Positions 46,452-56,133 are shown, numbered from the stretch's first letter. The stretch is 64,000 bases of DNA from Caldinitratiruptor microaerophilus (GCF_025999835.1 NZ_AP025628.1:2294001-2358000), one strand, 5' to 3'. Notes: generated from the letters alone by a model not told the origin. Made by a program: numbers and translations.

Positions 46452-47201
46452 ATGGAAGACCTGGCTCAGAGGGCTCGTGCTCTGGAGGAGCTGGCCGAAG
46501 AGGTCATCGCCTGCCGGCGGTGTACCCGCCTCCGGTCGTACTGCGAGGCGGTCGCCGCCCGGAAGGTGCGGCGGTTTCTAGCGGAAACCTACTGGGGGCG
46601 GCCGGTGCCGGGCTTTGGCGACCCGGCGGCACGGCTGCTCCTCTTTGGTCTGGCCCCGGCGGCACACGGGGCCAACCGCACAGGCCGCATGTTCACCGGG
46701 GACGACTCCGGAAACTGGGTCTACGAGGCCCTGCACCGTTTCGGGTTCGCCAGCCGGCCCACCGCCGTCTCCCGCGACGACGGCCTGCGGCTATGGGGCG
46801 CGTACATCGCCGCTTCCGCCCGTTGCGCCCCGCCGGACAACCGCCCGACCCGGGAAGAGATCGAGAACTGCCGGCCGTTCTTCGAGCGGGAACTGGACCT
46901 GCTGCGGCAGGTCGAGGTGGTGGTCGTGCTCGGCCACATCGCCTTCGAGACGTACCTGCGCGTGCTGCGGGATCGCGGGGTCCCGACGGATGGGGTACGG
47001 TTCGCGCACGGGGCACTCTACCGGCTCCCGCCGCCGGCACCGCCTCACCTCCTGTGCAGCTACCATCCCAGCCGGCAGAACACCCAGACCCGCCGGCTCA
47101 CCCGCGAAATGTGGCATGCGGTGTTCCGGACAGCCCGGGCGCTCCTGGACGGAGAACCCCAACCGAATGCAGTGGGAGGGCTGGGTGACCGTGGAACTTG
47201 A
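46452..47201 (+). CDS. family 5 uracil-DNA glycosylase
   Basis: A 249-residue DNA repair enzyme. The motif GLAPAAHGANRTGRMFTGDDSG (about 66-87) is the family 5 (UDGb) signature, as is CSYHPSRQNTQTRR near 212-225. CRRC near 21-24 and further cysteines (CAPPD, ENCRPF) would hold the [4Fe-4S] cluster. Such enzymes remove uracil and related lesions, most useful at high temperature where cytosine deaminates faster. ATG 46452 is used; no strong ribosome binding site is present. Its end overlaps the DinB-like gene by 17 bases. Confidence 0.93.
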   Translation: MEDLAQRARALEELAEEVIACRRCTRLRSYCEAVAARKVRRFLAETYWGRPVPGFGDPAARLLLFGLAPAAHGANRTGRMFTGDDSGNWVYEALHRFGFASRPTAVSRDDGLRLWGAYIAASARCAPPDNRPTREEIENCRPFFERELDLLRQVEVVVVLGHIAFETYLRVLRDRGVPTDGVRFAHGALYRLPPPAPPHLLCSYHPSRQNTQTRRLTREMWHAVFRTARALLDGEPQPNAVGGLGDRGT

Positions 47202-47694
47202 CTGGATCCGGACCCTCTACGAGTACAACGAGTGGGCCAACCGGCGCGTGCTGTCCGTGGCGCGGCTCCTGGACCCCGAGGCGTTCACCCGCGACCTGGG
47301 TAGCAGTTACCGGTCGGTGCAGGGAACCCTGCGCCACATCATGGACATCGAGGCGCTGTGGCTCAGCCGCTGGAAGGTGGCAGAGTTCCCGGGCTGGACC
47401 CGGGCCGCCGACGTGCCCGACGTGACCACGCTCGAGGCCCGCTGGGAAGGGGTTGCCCGTCGCCTGCAGGCCTTCGTGGCCGGCCTGACCCCTGCCGACC
47501 TCGGGAGGATCGTGGCATACACGGACACGCGCGGAATGGCGTTCGAGCACCCGCTGTGGGTCCAGCTGATCAACCTCGTCAACCACGGCACCCATCACCG
47601 CGGCCAGCTCGCGACCCTTTTCCGCCAGCTCGGCGTCGAGCCGCTGCAGAACGACCTCGTCTACTTCCATGCCGAACGCGCGGCCGGCAGGTGA
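47185..47694 (+). CDS. DinB/YfiT-like putative metal-dependent enzyme
   Basis: A 169-residue four-helix protein of the DinB superfamily. GTG 47185 has GGGAGGG upstream; GTG 47191 is also possible. Three metal-binding His positions are visible: RHIMDIE near 53-59, then NHGTHHRGQLA near 134-144. These proteins often act as thiol-dependent transferases with bacillithiol or similar cofactors, or are damage induced. It overlaps the uracil-DNA glycosylase gene, which fits a stress or repair link. The product is not further defined. Confidence 0.88.
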   Translation: MTVELDWIRTLYEYNEWANRRVLSVARLLDPEAFTRDLGSSYRSVQGTLRHIMDIEALWLSRWKVAEFPGWTRAADVPDVTTLEARWEGVARRLQAFVAGLTPADLGRIVAYTDTRGMAFEHPLWVQLINLVNHGTHHRGQLATLFRQLGVEPLQNDLVYFHAERAAGR

Positions 47695-47712
47695 GCCTGC
47701 CCGCCGGCGACC

Positions 47713-49269
47713 CTAGCCCTCCATGCGGAACGCCAGGCGCACAGCCCCGAACCGGCGACCCTTGACGAACACCGGGACGGCCAGGTCGTGAATCACCTCG
47801 CCGGTGTCCCGGGCATAGGTCTGCAAGATGAACGGAGCACTGTTCTCCAGGGCGTCCGGGTCCACGCCGTGCGCCAGGAACTGCTCCCGGGTGGCCCGAC
47901 GTGGGACCTGCATCCCACGGGGAATCCCGACGCGCGCCCCCCGCAACTCGACGGGGTTGTCGAAGATCCGCTTGATCCGGTTGCCGGGCCCGTCCCGGGC
48001 CGGGTCGCCGGTCCAGTCCTGGCAGTGGCGGCTCAGGTGCGCGTAGTGGTAGCCGTTGATGTCCGGCACCACGACGTTGACGATCCGGGGGTCACTGGCC
48101 GCGGCGCGGTCGATCAGCTCGCGGATGGGCAGGTCGACCAGGTGATCCCAGCTCGTGATGTACTTGGGTGGCTGGAACCCCTCCGGTGGGACCCGCCGGA
48201 CGTCAAAGAGCCGGGCAAGCTTCTGGATCAGAGGCCCCTTCACCTCGGTGTAGCGCCAGTCGAGCAGCTGCTCCAGGCGCACCCGGCCGCTGTCGACCAG
48301 GTCGCTGAGGATACGCTCCGCCTCCGCCGCCACCTGCCGGGCCCGGTCCAGCATCTGCTCCAGGATGCCACCGTACCGGTGCTGGCCGAGCAGCAGGAAG
48401 ATCTCCTCGGTGGCCCCGTGAACGCTCTCCGATCCGAAGGCAGCCTCCGCCTTGGCCACGGTGTCGCGGGCCTGCTCGCGCAGGCTCTCGAGGTGGTGAC
48501 CCGCACGGGTCACGGCCTGGAGAAGCTGCTCGTTCGTCGCGGCGATCTCGGCCACCTGCGCAGCCGCGTCGTGGATGAGGCCGGCGATCTCCGCGATCGC
48601 GGCCGCCCCCTCCTCCCCCTGCCGGGCGGCCGCCTCTGCCTGGCTCCTGCTGCTGGCGACCAGGGTTCCCACCCGCCCCGCGCTCTCCCGCACCCGGGCG
48701 ACCAGAGCGGTGATCTGACCGGCCTGGCGGGCGGCGTCCTCCGCCAGCTTGCGGACCTCCTGGGCCACGACGGCGAAGCCGCGGCCGTGCTCGGCGGCAC
48801 GGGCGGCTTCGATGGCGGCGTTGAGCGCCAGCAGCTTCGTCTGCGAGGCGATGCGCTCGATCACCCGGACGAACTCCTCGATGTGGGCCGAAGCATCCAG
48901 AAGCTCCGCCACGACGGCCTCGGTCCGCCCCACCACCTCGAGGGTCGCTGCCGTCGCCTCCCGGATGCCCCGCATGGCCGCAGCCCCGGTCTGGGCGGCC
49001 GCGGAAGCCTGTTCGGTGCCGGCCGCGACCCGCTGCGCGGCGTCGGCACCGCTGCCGGCCGCCGCCCGGACCTGCTGCAGCAGGGCCGCTGCCTCCTGGG
49101 TGTGCGCCTCCTGTTCTCTCGCCTGCTTGAGGACCTCCCACAGGTTGCGGGCGCCGGCGATGGCCAGACGGGCCGCGGCGGCCTCGAGGCGCCGGTGGAC
49201 CTCGGCGAGTTCCGGCTCCAGTTCTGGCAAGGCGGTCGACCCCTGTGACGGGCGAACCCCGACGACCAT
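47713..49269 (-). CDS. cytoplasmic methyl-accepting chemotaxis-like transducer
   Basis: A 518-residue protein. ATG 49269 follows GGGGGG by 5 bases. There is no transmembrane segment. The N-terminal half is a coiled-coil signalling domain (about 40-290) with the CheA/CheW hairpin tip [22 protein letters not shown]. The C-terminal domain (about 320-518) resembles a sensing module found in soluble transducers: [29 protein letters not shown] and [15 protein letters not shown]. It may sense a cytoplasmic ligand and signal to a chemotaxis-like kinase. No flagellar genes are in the window. Confidence 0.85.
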   Translation of the reverse strand: MVVGVRPSQGSTALPELEPELAEVHRRLEAAAARLAIAGARNLWEVLKQAREQEAHTQEAAALLQQVRAAAGSGADAAQRVAAGTEQASAAAQTGAAAMRGIREATAATLEVVGRTEAVVAELLDASAHIEEFVRVIERIASQTKLLALNAAIEAARAAEHGRGFAVVAQEVRKLAEDAARQAGQITALVARVRESAGRVGTLVASSRSQAEAAARQGEEGAAAIAEIAGLIHDAAAQVAEIAATNEQLLQAVTRAGHHLESLREQARDTVAKAEAAFGSESVHGATEEIFLLLGQHRYGGILEQMLDRARQVAAEAERILSDLVDSGRVRLEQLLDWRYTEVKGPLIQKLARLFDVRRVPPEGFQPPKYITSWDHLVDLPIRELIDRAAASDPRIVNVVVPDINGYHYAHLSRHCQDWTGDPARDGPGNRIKRIFDNPVELRGARVGIPRGMQVPRRATREQFLAHGVDPDALENSAPFILQTYARDTGEVIHDLAVPVFVKGRRFGAVRLAFRMEG

Positions 49270-49389
49270 CGTGTCCCCCCAGTTGACCGTCGATTGTTTT
49301 GCTCCTTTATTCTTGTCGTGATCCGAATATCCTGCACACATAAACTTCGCGCAATCCGGGCCTGCGACACGCACCTGCCCTGGCGCGAC

Positions 49390-49423
49390 GCGAGCGGCAT
49401 GTCCACGTGGACATGCCGCTCGC
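49390..49423. terminator. 34-bp perfect palindrome after nrdJ
   Basis: The arms 49390-49406 and 49407-49423 are exact reverse complements with no central spacer. It lies between the 3' end of nrdJ and the chemotaxis gene (both minus strand). Likely a terminator or protein-binding dyad. No T-run follows. Confidence 0.5.
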
Positions 49424-49476
49424 CGGGTAACCTGCCGGACTGCGCGCCGCCGGTCAGGCCGGACCCGCCGCGTGCG

Positions 49477-52400
49477 CTAGCACTTGCTGTAGCCGCAGTT
49501 GTAGCACGTCTGGCAGCCCTCGCCCCACACCAGCGTGAAGGCGCCGCACTCGGGGCACGGGTTCACGTTGTCGGCGCCGCCCTTCGGCGCCCGTTGGCCG
49601 GCCGGCGCATCGGTCCCGGCGGCGATCTCGATGGCCGCCGGGGCCACCGCGGCGTGCCCGTTGGCCGCCGGCCTGTCTGCTGCCTCCTGGGAGTCCTTCC
49701 AGGCCAGGAACCGCTGGAGCCCCCGGGCCACGGCGCTCGCCAGGGACGTGATGCGGTTGGGCCCGAACCCGGATGAGGTCGAGCCGCCGATGTTCTTGAG
49801 CTTGTCGATGACGATCTCCATCCGCTCCCGCCACGGCACGTCGGAACGGAGGCGGAGAAGGGTGGAGATGAGCATGCCGATGGCCACGGCGTCGGCCATG
49901 AGGTCGGACCCGACCGCCCCCACGCTGACGATGACCTCGAAGGGCTCGCCGTCCTCGCGCATGTGGACGTCGAGGGTCATGTTGCCGAAGTGCGTCGGGA
50001 TCTTGAACATCTTGCCCGTCGCCTCGCTGGGCCGGGGCGAGAGGGCCGGACCCTTCGCCGCCGGCGCCTGGGTGGGTGCGGCACCGGCGGAGCCGGGCGG
50101 CTCGACCACGGCCGCGCCCCCGGGCAGCGCCCCCGCCGCCACTGCGGGCGCCGTGGCGCCGGCAGCCTGAGCCGTAGCCGTCACGCTCGTCGGAGCCGAG
50201 ACGGCGCCAACGGCGACCGGTTCCTTCTTCTCGTCCTTCTTGCCCACCGTCAGCACCTGCCCCTGTCGGGCGCCGTCGCGGTAGACCGTGATCCCCTTGA
50301 GGCCGAGCTTCCAGGCCAGCTCGTAGGCCTCCCGGACGTCGTCCGCCGTCGCGTCGTGGGGGAAGTTGATGGTCTTGGAGCAGGCGGCATCGATCGGCTG
50401 CTCGGCGACATCGAGGTCGTCCTCGCCCTGGAAGGCGGCCTGCATCCGCACGTGCCAGTAGGGCGTGATGTCGTGGGCCGTGGCGAAGAGCCGCTGCCAG
50501 CGCTCGGGGACGCCGTCGACCCCCCGCGGCGACCCGTGCTCGGCGATGCGTTCCATCAGCTCGTCGGAGTACCAGCCTTCGCGCTTGGCGATCTCGGCGA
50601 ACTGCCCGTCGACGTCGAGCATCAGGGCCCCGGCCTGGTTGCGGGTGAAGACGATGGCAAACTTCGGCTCGATGCCCCCGGAGCACGGCATGTCGTCCCG
50701 GGCGGCGAAGAGCGAGATCGTGCCCGTCGGGGCGACGGTCGTCAGGGTGGCGTTGCGGACCTTCAGCCCGGCCTTGTGCCACTTGCTCCCCTCCCAGTCC
50801 GGATAGGGGCCGCGCCTTTCGGCCAGCTCCATGGACTGGCGGAGCGCCTCCTGCTTGATGAAGCTCATCACCCGGCGGCCCATCTGGCACGCCTCTTCGC
50901 TGTCGTAGGGAAGGCCCAGCTGCACCAGCATCTCGGCCCAGCCCATCACCCCCAGGCCGATCCGGCGGTCCCGCCGCGACTTCTCGGCGATCTGCTCCAG
51001 GGGGTACCGGTTCGCGTCGATCACGTTGTCCAGGAAGTGGGTCGCCCGGTGGACCACGCTCGCCAGTCGCTTCCAGTCGACGTCGGCCTTGTCGGTGTAG
51101 GGATTCCGAACGAAGTTGGCGAGGTTGACCGAGCCGAGGTTGCACGAGCCGTACGGCGGCAGAGGCTGCTCCCCGCAGTTGTGGCAAACCACGCCACCGG
51201 CTATCAGGCTGTGGGTCGCGGGCTCCTGGATGTCGTAGACGTCGACGGTCTCCCCCGGCTCCACGGACAGCACCCGGGTCACGAAGTGCGTGTTCTTGCG
51301 TGACTTGCGGGCGATCTGCCGGAGCTTCGCCCCCTTCTGAGGCGAAAGGCTGATGCCAATCTCTTCCTGGAACCGAAGGAGGTCGTCGCCGTTTACGATC
51401 AGTTCGTAGTAGCCGCGGGAGGTGTACTGGCGCTCCTCGCCGCCGCGGGTCACGTAGGAGAACCCGGTCTGACCTCGCTTGCCGCGGGCGAAGATCCGGG
51501 AGAAGATCCCGAAGTTCAGGAGGAGGAGCTGGACGTCCTGGAGCAGCTGCCGGGAGGCCGAGGAAAGCCGGAGATCGCGATGGTTGTCGTCGGTGTGGGA
51601 AACCGTCCCGTCGGCGGAGAAGAGGGCATCCAGGAAGGCCACCACAGTGGACCGGCTCGCGGTGAAGATGGCGTCAGGCACCCGCTTCTCATGGGCGCGT
51701 ACACGCTTCATGCCCCACGCCTCGAGCCGGTCGACCAACTCCTTGCGCTTGAAGAACAGGTTGAAGGTGCCGTTGCCACGGCGCAGCGCCCGGCGAACAC
51801 CCCCGCCGTGGCGGGCGATGATGTCCTCGAAGTACGGGATCAGGTGGGCGTCTTCCTCGCCGAAGACGAGGCCTGCCTGCCCGTCCTGGGTGATCCAGCC
51901 GTCGCCCGTCATCCAGCCCAGGAGATGGCCCAGTTCAGGCCCGATCTCGTCCCCGGCAGCCCACGCGCCGGGGCCGGACTGCACGAGGACGACGTCGTCG
52001 GGCCTCAGTTGTCCGGCTTCCTTCCATCCTTCGGCCGTCAGGATGCGGTGATCGGCTGTGACCTTGAGCTCCAATCCGCAAGTGAATGATATCCGTAGCG
52101 TGGGTTTGACCCCGGTTCGGATGACCCGCGCCGGCCGCATGGTCACGCCGGGCACCCGGTAGGTGCGGCCTCCCACGACCACGGCTTCGTTCCAGACGCG
52201 GTCGTCAGTCGCAACCTGAATCCAGCCCCCCTGCGCCCGGCGGTACAAGTCCTCGATGCGTTCGAGACCGCGCTCGGTGGCGATCCGTGTGTCGGGATGG
52301 AAGCAGGGGTTCGTTGCCTCGATGACCTCTACATGGTTGTTCGGATTCCGCCGGTTGATCCGGTCGATGAACACCAGGCCCGGCTCGCCGGTCGCCCAGG

Positions 52401-54543
52401 CGGACTGGATGAGCTCGTCCCAGACCTGCCGGGCCCGAAGCTTCTTCACGACCTCGCCGTTGCGCGGGTTGACGAGTTCATACTCCTCGTCCCGCTCCAG
52501 CGCCTCCATGAAGCGGTCGGTGATGGCGACGGAGATGTTGAAGTTCGTGACCTGCGTGAGGTCGTCCTTGCAGTGGATGAATTCGAGGATGTCGGGGTGG
52601 TCGACCCGCAGGATGCCCATGTTGGCCCCGCGGCGGGTCCCGCCCTGCTTCACCGCCTCCGTGCTGGCGTTGTAGACCTTGAGGAACGAGACCGGGCCGC
52701 TCGCCACGCCCTGGCTCGACCGGACCACGTCCCCGGCCGGGCGCAGCCGGGAGAAGGCGAAGCCGGTGTTGTGGACGACCGTGAACTTGCCCGGGCCGCC
52801 GCCCGCGAGGTAGTTGTTGTAACCCTCGACCGTGAAGTCGTAGAACGGCTTCGGTTCCTGCGCCCGCTCCACGCGCTCCACCACGGTCCAACCTTCGGCC
52901 AGCCGCTCAAGCTGGTCGAGCCGCTCTGCATGGGTGGGGGGTACCAGGGGGCGCAGCGCCCTCACCAGCCGGCGGAGTTTATCCTCGCCGATCCCGTGGC
53001 CCCACTTCGCGCGGTGGAGCCAGATGCGCTCTCCGGCGACCTGGACGGGTAGCCTGTGGATCGAGGTGTCTCTCGTCTCGACCCCGGCCGCTAGGAGGAG
53101 GCCCTCCAGCACCTCGAAGGGCAGCGGGATGCGGAGATGGGTGTTGTGCTGCGCCTGCTCCCGCAGGGCGGCGAGCCGCTCCCGCTTGAGCGGGTCGTGC
53201 ACCCACTCCGCCACCAGGTCCACCAGGTCGGGCACCCGCCTTGCGTCCGCCAGGTGAATGCGATACTCGACCCGCCGGCCTTTCTTCCCGGGAGCCTTCG
53301 GATACATCGACGGGTTGAACCCGAGCGCGCTGAGGAGCGAGACCAACCGGCGCGCCAGTTGAGGGCACACCGTGGTGAACTCGACCCGCCGCCGCCTGAC
53401 GCTCACGTGACCGTCGGAGTCGATCAGACCACCGAGGAAGGCCCCGACCACGGAGAGCGGCGATTTGGCCACCCATTCCGGCAGCGTGAGGTCCTCCTTG
53501 GGGCCGGGCGTCACCTGCGACAGGCGAGCGAACCTCGGCACGAAGTCCTGGTTCGTCGTGGTGAGCCGCCACAGGCCGCGGCCATCCTGGTCGGGCGTGA
53601 CCTCCACGCCGTGCGCGGCCAGCACCTGTGCGGCGAACCGGATGCTCTCCGGGCGCCCGTCGAACAGCCGGAGGCGGAGCGCCTCGTACCGGGTCTTCCG
53701 GTTCCGGAACCGGTCCAAGCTGCCATCCCCGAGGAAGAAGCCGACCAGCCAGGCCAGCGGCTCGTCGAGCCGGAGTCCCTCTACCTCCAACGGCTCCTTG
53801 AATGGCCAGGCGGCTCGGACCGAGCCGTTCGACGTCAGGAGGATGTCCCCGGGACGGAGCTCGTCCGCACGGCGCTCTTCAATCCCCCTTGCTGTGAACA
53901 CCAGGAACGGGTGCCAGCTGCTGGTGGTGATCTCCGTGCCGTCGCGGCACCGTACCGTGTACTGATACTCGGCCGGAACGTCCCACTGCCACAAGTGCGT
54001 GACCTGTCTCGTTTCGAACCGCCCCGTGGCCGGGTCGACCGCGAAGGTGCGGATGCCCAGGTCGGTCACGTCCATGACCCGATGTCCTGGCCGCTGCTCC
54101 TCCGGGACACCAAGGGCCCGTACCCGCTCGTACAGCGTGCGGATTTGCTCGACCCCGCAGAACGTCGTGTACACGTGCGCGTCCCCGGCCACGCAGCCGC
54201 CGCCCGTCTGGTGGATGAGGGCGGCCTGCTTCATCGTCTCGTAGATCTCGCCCAGGGAATCGCCGACGGGCAACACGAAGCACGCGGAGAGCTGGCCCAG
54301 CTCGGTCCCGGCGCCCGTGAACGTGGGGCTGTTCGGCATGAAGTCCTGGCTGTCGATCAGGTTGTAGAAGTCCTCTTCCGTCTTCCGGACGTCTTCCGGG
54401 CTGGCGCCGTAATTCGCGTCGACCGCGGCGACCACGCGCGCCACGCGGCGCACCATCTCGTCCGGCGTTTCCTGCGTGCCGTCCGGCTTCCGCCGCAGGT
54501 AGCGCTTGGCCATCACGGTCCTGGCGATGTGCGTCAGTCTCAC
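49477..54543 (-). CDS. nrdJ: B12-dependent (class II) ribonucleotide reductase with two inteins
   Basis: A 1688-residue precursor of adenosylcobalamin-dependent ribonucleoside reductase; the mature host is about 836 residues after two inteins are removed. The host parts show FMPNSPTFTGAG, QTGGG|TGFAFSRLRP, NP|CGEQPLPPYGSCNLG and the TSCPD-like domain (FGNMTLDVHM). The C-terminal Zn-ribbon (CPECG...CQTCYNCGYSKC) carries the reducing cysteines. GTG 54543 has GGGAGG 7 bases upstream. It converts ribonucleotides to deoxyribonucleotides without oxygen. It lies downstream of nrdR, and the whole unit has NrdR boxes upstream. Confidence 0.95.
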   Translation of the reverse strand: MRLTHIARTVMAKRYLRRKPDGTQETPDEMVRRVARVVAAVDANYGASPEDVRKTEEDFYNLIDSQDFMPNSPTFTGAGTELGQLSACFVLPVGDSLGEIYETMKQAALIHQTGGGCVAGDAHVYTTFCGVEQIRTLYERVRALGVPEEQRPGHRVMDVTDLGIRTFAVDPATGRFETRQVTHLWQWDVPAEYQYTVRCRDGTEITTSSWHPFLVFTARGIEERRADELRPGDILLTSNGSVRAAWPFKEPLEVEGLRLDEPLAWLVGFFLGDGSLDRFRNRKTRYEALRLRLFDGRPESIRFAAQVLAAHGVEVTPDQDGRGLWRLTTTNQDFVPRFARLSQVTPGPKEDLTLPEWVAKSPLSVVGAFLGGLIDSDGHVSVRRRRVEFTTVCPQLARRLVSLLSALGFNPSMYPKAPGKKGRRVEYRIHLADARRVPDLVDLVAEWVHDPLKRERLAALREQAQHNTHLRIPLPFEVLEGLLLAAGVETRDTSIHRLPVQVAGERIWLHRAKWGHGIGEDKLRRLVRALRPLVPPTHAERLDQLERLAEGWTVVERVERAQEPKPFYDFTVEGYNNYLAGGGPGKFTVVHNTGFAFSRLRPAGDVVRSSQGVASGPVSFLKVYNASTEAVKQGGTRRGANMGILRVDHPDILEFIHCKDDLTQVTNFNISVAITDRFMEALERDEEYELVNPRNGEVVKKLRARQVWDELIQSAWATGEPGLVFIDRINRRNPNNHVEVIEATNPCFHPDTRIATERGLERIEDLYRRAQGGWIQVATDDRVWNEAVVVGGRTYRVPGVTMRPARVIRTGVKPTLRISFTCGLELKVTADHRILTAEGWKEAGQLRPDDVVLVQSGPGAWAAGDEIGPELGHLLGWMTGDGWITQDGQAGLVFGEEDAHLIPYFEDIIARHGGGVRRALRRGNGTFNLFFKRKELVDRLEAWGMKRVRAHEKRVPDAIFTASRSTVVAFLDALFSADGTVSHTDDNHRDLRLSSASRQLLQDVQLLLLNFGIFSRIFARGKRGQTGFSYVTRGGEERQYTSRGYYELIVNGDDLLRFQEEIGISLSPQKGAKLRQIARKSRKNTHFVTRVLSVEPGETVDVYDIQEPATHSLIAGGVVCHNCGEQPLPPYGSCNLGSVNLANFVRNPYTDKADVDWKRLASVVHRATHFLDNVIDANRYPLEQIAEKSRRDRRIGLGVMGWAEMLVQLGLPYDSEEACQMGRRVMSFIKQEALRQSMELAERRGPYPDWEGSKWHKAGLKVRNATLTTVAPTGTISLFAARDDMPCSGGIEPKFAIVFTRNQAGALMLDVDGQFAEIAKREGWYSDELMERIAEHGSPRGVDGVPERWQRLFATAHDITPYWHVRMQAAFQGEDDLDVAEQPIDAACSKTINFPHDATADDVREAYELAWKLGLKGITVYRDGARQGQVLTVGKKDEKKEPVAVGAVSAPTSVTATAQAAGATAPAVAAGALPGGAAVVEPPGSAGAAPTQAPAAKGPALSPRPSEATGKMFKIPTHFGNMTLDVHMREDGEPFEVIVSVGAVGSDLMADAVAIGMLISTLLRLRSDVPWRERMEIVIDKLKNIGGSTSSGFGPNRITSLASAVARGLQRFLAWKDSQEAADRPAANGHAAVAPAAIEIAAGTDAPAGQRAPKGGADNVNPCPECGAFTLVWGEGCQTCYNCGYSKC
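51178..52305 (-). other. intein 2 of NrdJ, LAGLIDADG type
   Basis: 376 residues (about 747-1122 of the precursor). The first residue is Cys (CFHPDTRIAT), the end is VVCHN and the +1 extein residue is Cys. DOD endonuclease motifs are LGHLLGWMTGDGW and VVAFLDALFSADG. The insertion is inside NP|CGE, so the +1 Cys is the catalytic thiyl-radical Cys of the reductase. Confidence 0.93.
52768..54195 (-). other. intein 1 of NrdJ, LAGLIDADG type
   Basis: 476 residues (about 117-592 of the precursor). It begins CVAGDAHVYTTF and ends TVVHN; the +1 residue is Thr. Endonuclease motifs are LAWLVGFFLGDGSL and VVGAFLGGLIDSDG. The insertion is in the QTGGG|TGFAFS loop. Confidence 0.93.
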
Positions 54544-54594
54544 GCTCTGACCTCCCATGGGGTGGAGGGCGGGGCCACGCACGAGCCCGCCCGG

Positions 54595-55047
54595 CTACCT
54601 GGAACCCAGAAGCTTCTCGAGCTGCTCACGGAACTCGTGAACGTCCTTGAACTCCCGGTACACGGAGGCGAACCGGACGTACGCGACACCGTCCAGGGCG
54701 CGGAGGCGCTCCATCACGAGCTCGCCGATGAGCTTCGACGGCACCTCCCGCTCCAGGGTGCTACGCACCTCCTTCTCGACCTCGGCCACCAGGCGCTCCA
54801 CGTCCTCCATGCGGACCGGGCGCTTCTCGCAGGCGCGCAGAACGCCGCTGAGGATCTTGTTGCGGTCGAACGCCTCCCGGCGGCCGTCCTTCTTGATGAC
54901 GACCAGCGGCGCCTCCTCGGCCCGCTCCATCGTCGTGAAGCGCCGGCCGCAGGCCAGGCACTCGCGCCGGCGCCGGATCGCGGCTCCCTCGTCCACGTGC
55001 CGGGACTCGAGCACCTTGGTCTCGCCGCCGCAATACGGGCACTTCAA
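54595..55047 (-). CDS. nrdR: transcriptional repressor NrdR
   Basis: A 150-residue regulator of ribonucleotide reductase genes. The N-terminal zinc ribbon is CPYCGG (about 3-8) with CLACGRRF near 31-38, followed by the ATP-cone domain ([19 protein letters not shown]). It binds nucleotides and represses at NrdR boxes. TTG 55047 is preferred as start because it gives the usual 150-residue length beginning LKCPYC, and AGGGGG lies 9 bases upstream. It is followed by nrdJ after 51 bases, so it is probably cotranscribed and autoregulated. Confidence 0.95.
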   Translation of the reverse strand: MKCPYCGGETKVLESRHVDEGAAIRRRRECLACGRRFTTMERAEEAPLVVIKKDGRREAFDRNKILSGVLRACEKRPVRMEDVERLVAEVEKEVRSTLEREVPSKLIGELVMERLRALDGVAYVRFASVYREFKDVHEFREQLEKLLGSR

Positions 55048-55158
55048 GCCGTACAGCCCCCCTGCGGCCCGCCCCCCTTCGGGCCGCCCACGTGTGGCCC
55101 CGTCCCGTCCGGCTCCAGCCCGCCGGGCCCGGGCAGGCCGTATCCCGACGGAGACGGG

Positions 55159-55174
55159 ACCCCACATCTAGTGG
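55159..55174 (-). promoter_or_regulatory. NrdR box 1
   Basis: ACCCCACATCTAGTGG agrees at about 12 of 16 positions with the ACACTATATCTAGTGT consensus as I recall it. Confidence 0.6.
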
Positions 55175-55191
55175 TACACAGCCCAAGTTTA

Positions 55192-55207
55192 GCACTACAT
55201 GTAGGAG
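55192..55207 (-). promoter_or_regulatory. NrdR box 2
   Basis: GCACTACATGTAGGAG has the CACTA..AT.TAG core (about 10 of 16). The start-to-start distance to box 1 is 33 bp, about three helical turns, as usual for NrdR box pairs. Confidence 0.6.
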
Positions 55208-55359
55208 AGGTCAGCCGTGCTCCGAGCCGTTTGGTCGCACCTGTACCGGCCACGCGGCCCGAGGCTCACGCGCACGCGTTCGCACGCCCCTGGACGGGCT
55301 TTCCAGGGGCGCGAGCCGGAGAGCGGCCGGCCCCGCGGGCCGGTGCCCGCAGCCGGTGC

Positions 55360-56133
55360 TCACTCCCGGGGAACCTCGACCCCCAGCTCCCGGGCGACCT
55401 CCGCCAGTACCTCGCCGGCCTTGGCCGGCACGAGCCAGCGGGCCAGGTGGTCGAAGGGCGTGGGCATCAGGTTGATGATCGCCACCTCGCCCCCGTGGTC
55501 GGCGACGAGGCGCGGCAGCAGGTTCACCGGCCCCACCTGCAGCGAGGAGCCGACGACGAGGCACAGGTCCGCCTCCTCGGCCGCAGCGAAGGCCGCATGC
55601 ACCGCGTCGTGGGGCAATACCTCCTCGAACAGCACGATGTTCGGGCGGATGACCCCGCCGCATGGGCAGCGGGGGATGTCCGCCGCGTCCTCCACGTCCA
55701 CGTCGACCGCCTCGATCGGGTACGGCGCCCCGCACCGGTGGCAGCGCGCGGAGCGGAGGCTCCCGTGCACCTCGATCACCGTCTTGTGGCCCGCCGCCTG
55801 GTGCAGGCCGTCGACGTTCTGCGTCACGAGCCAGTGGATGTAGCCTGCCCGCTCCAGCGCCGCGAGCGCGCGGTGGGCCGGCCCGGGCCGCGCCCCCCGC
55901 AGGGTGGCGAGGCGGTGCCGGTAGAACTGGTAGAACTCGACCGGGTTGTACTCGAGCGCAGTGAGCGAGGCGACCTGCCTCGGGTCGCGGCTGCGCCAGA
56001 TGCCGGACGGGCCGCGCCAGTCCGGCAGGCCCGCCTCCGTGCTCGCACCGGCGCCCGTCAGGACCAGGGTGCGGGGCCGGCGGCGAAGGGCCTCGGCAAG
56101 GGAACGTGCCGCCTCCGTGGACGGGTCCTGCAT
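55360..56133 (-). CDS. Sir2-family NAD-dependent protein deacylase
   Basis: A 257-residue sirtuin. It has GAGASTEAGLPDWRGPSG (about 26-43), TQNVDGLHQAAGH near 106-118 and the catalytic His in VHGSLRSARC. The zinc ribbon pairs are CHRC and CPCG. VVGSSLQVGPVNLLP lies near 188-202. It removes acyl groups from Lys residues using NAD. ATG 56133 has GGGAGTGG before it. Longer reading frames upstream are open by chance. It stands alone between nrdR and an HTH gene. Confidence 0.93.
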   Translation of the reverse strand: MQDPSTEAARSLAEALRRRPRTLVLTGAGASTEAGLPDWRGPSGIWRSRDPRQVASLTALEYNPVEFYQFYRHRLATLRGARPGPAHRALAALERAGYIHWLVTQNVDGLHQAAGHKTVIEVHGSLRSARCHRCGAPYPIEAVDVDVEDAADIPRCPCGGVIRPNIVLFEEVLPHDAVHAAFAAAEEADLCLVVGSSLQVGPVNLLPRLVADHGGEVAIINLMPTPFDHLARWLVPAKAGEVLAEVARELGVEVPRE

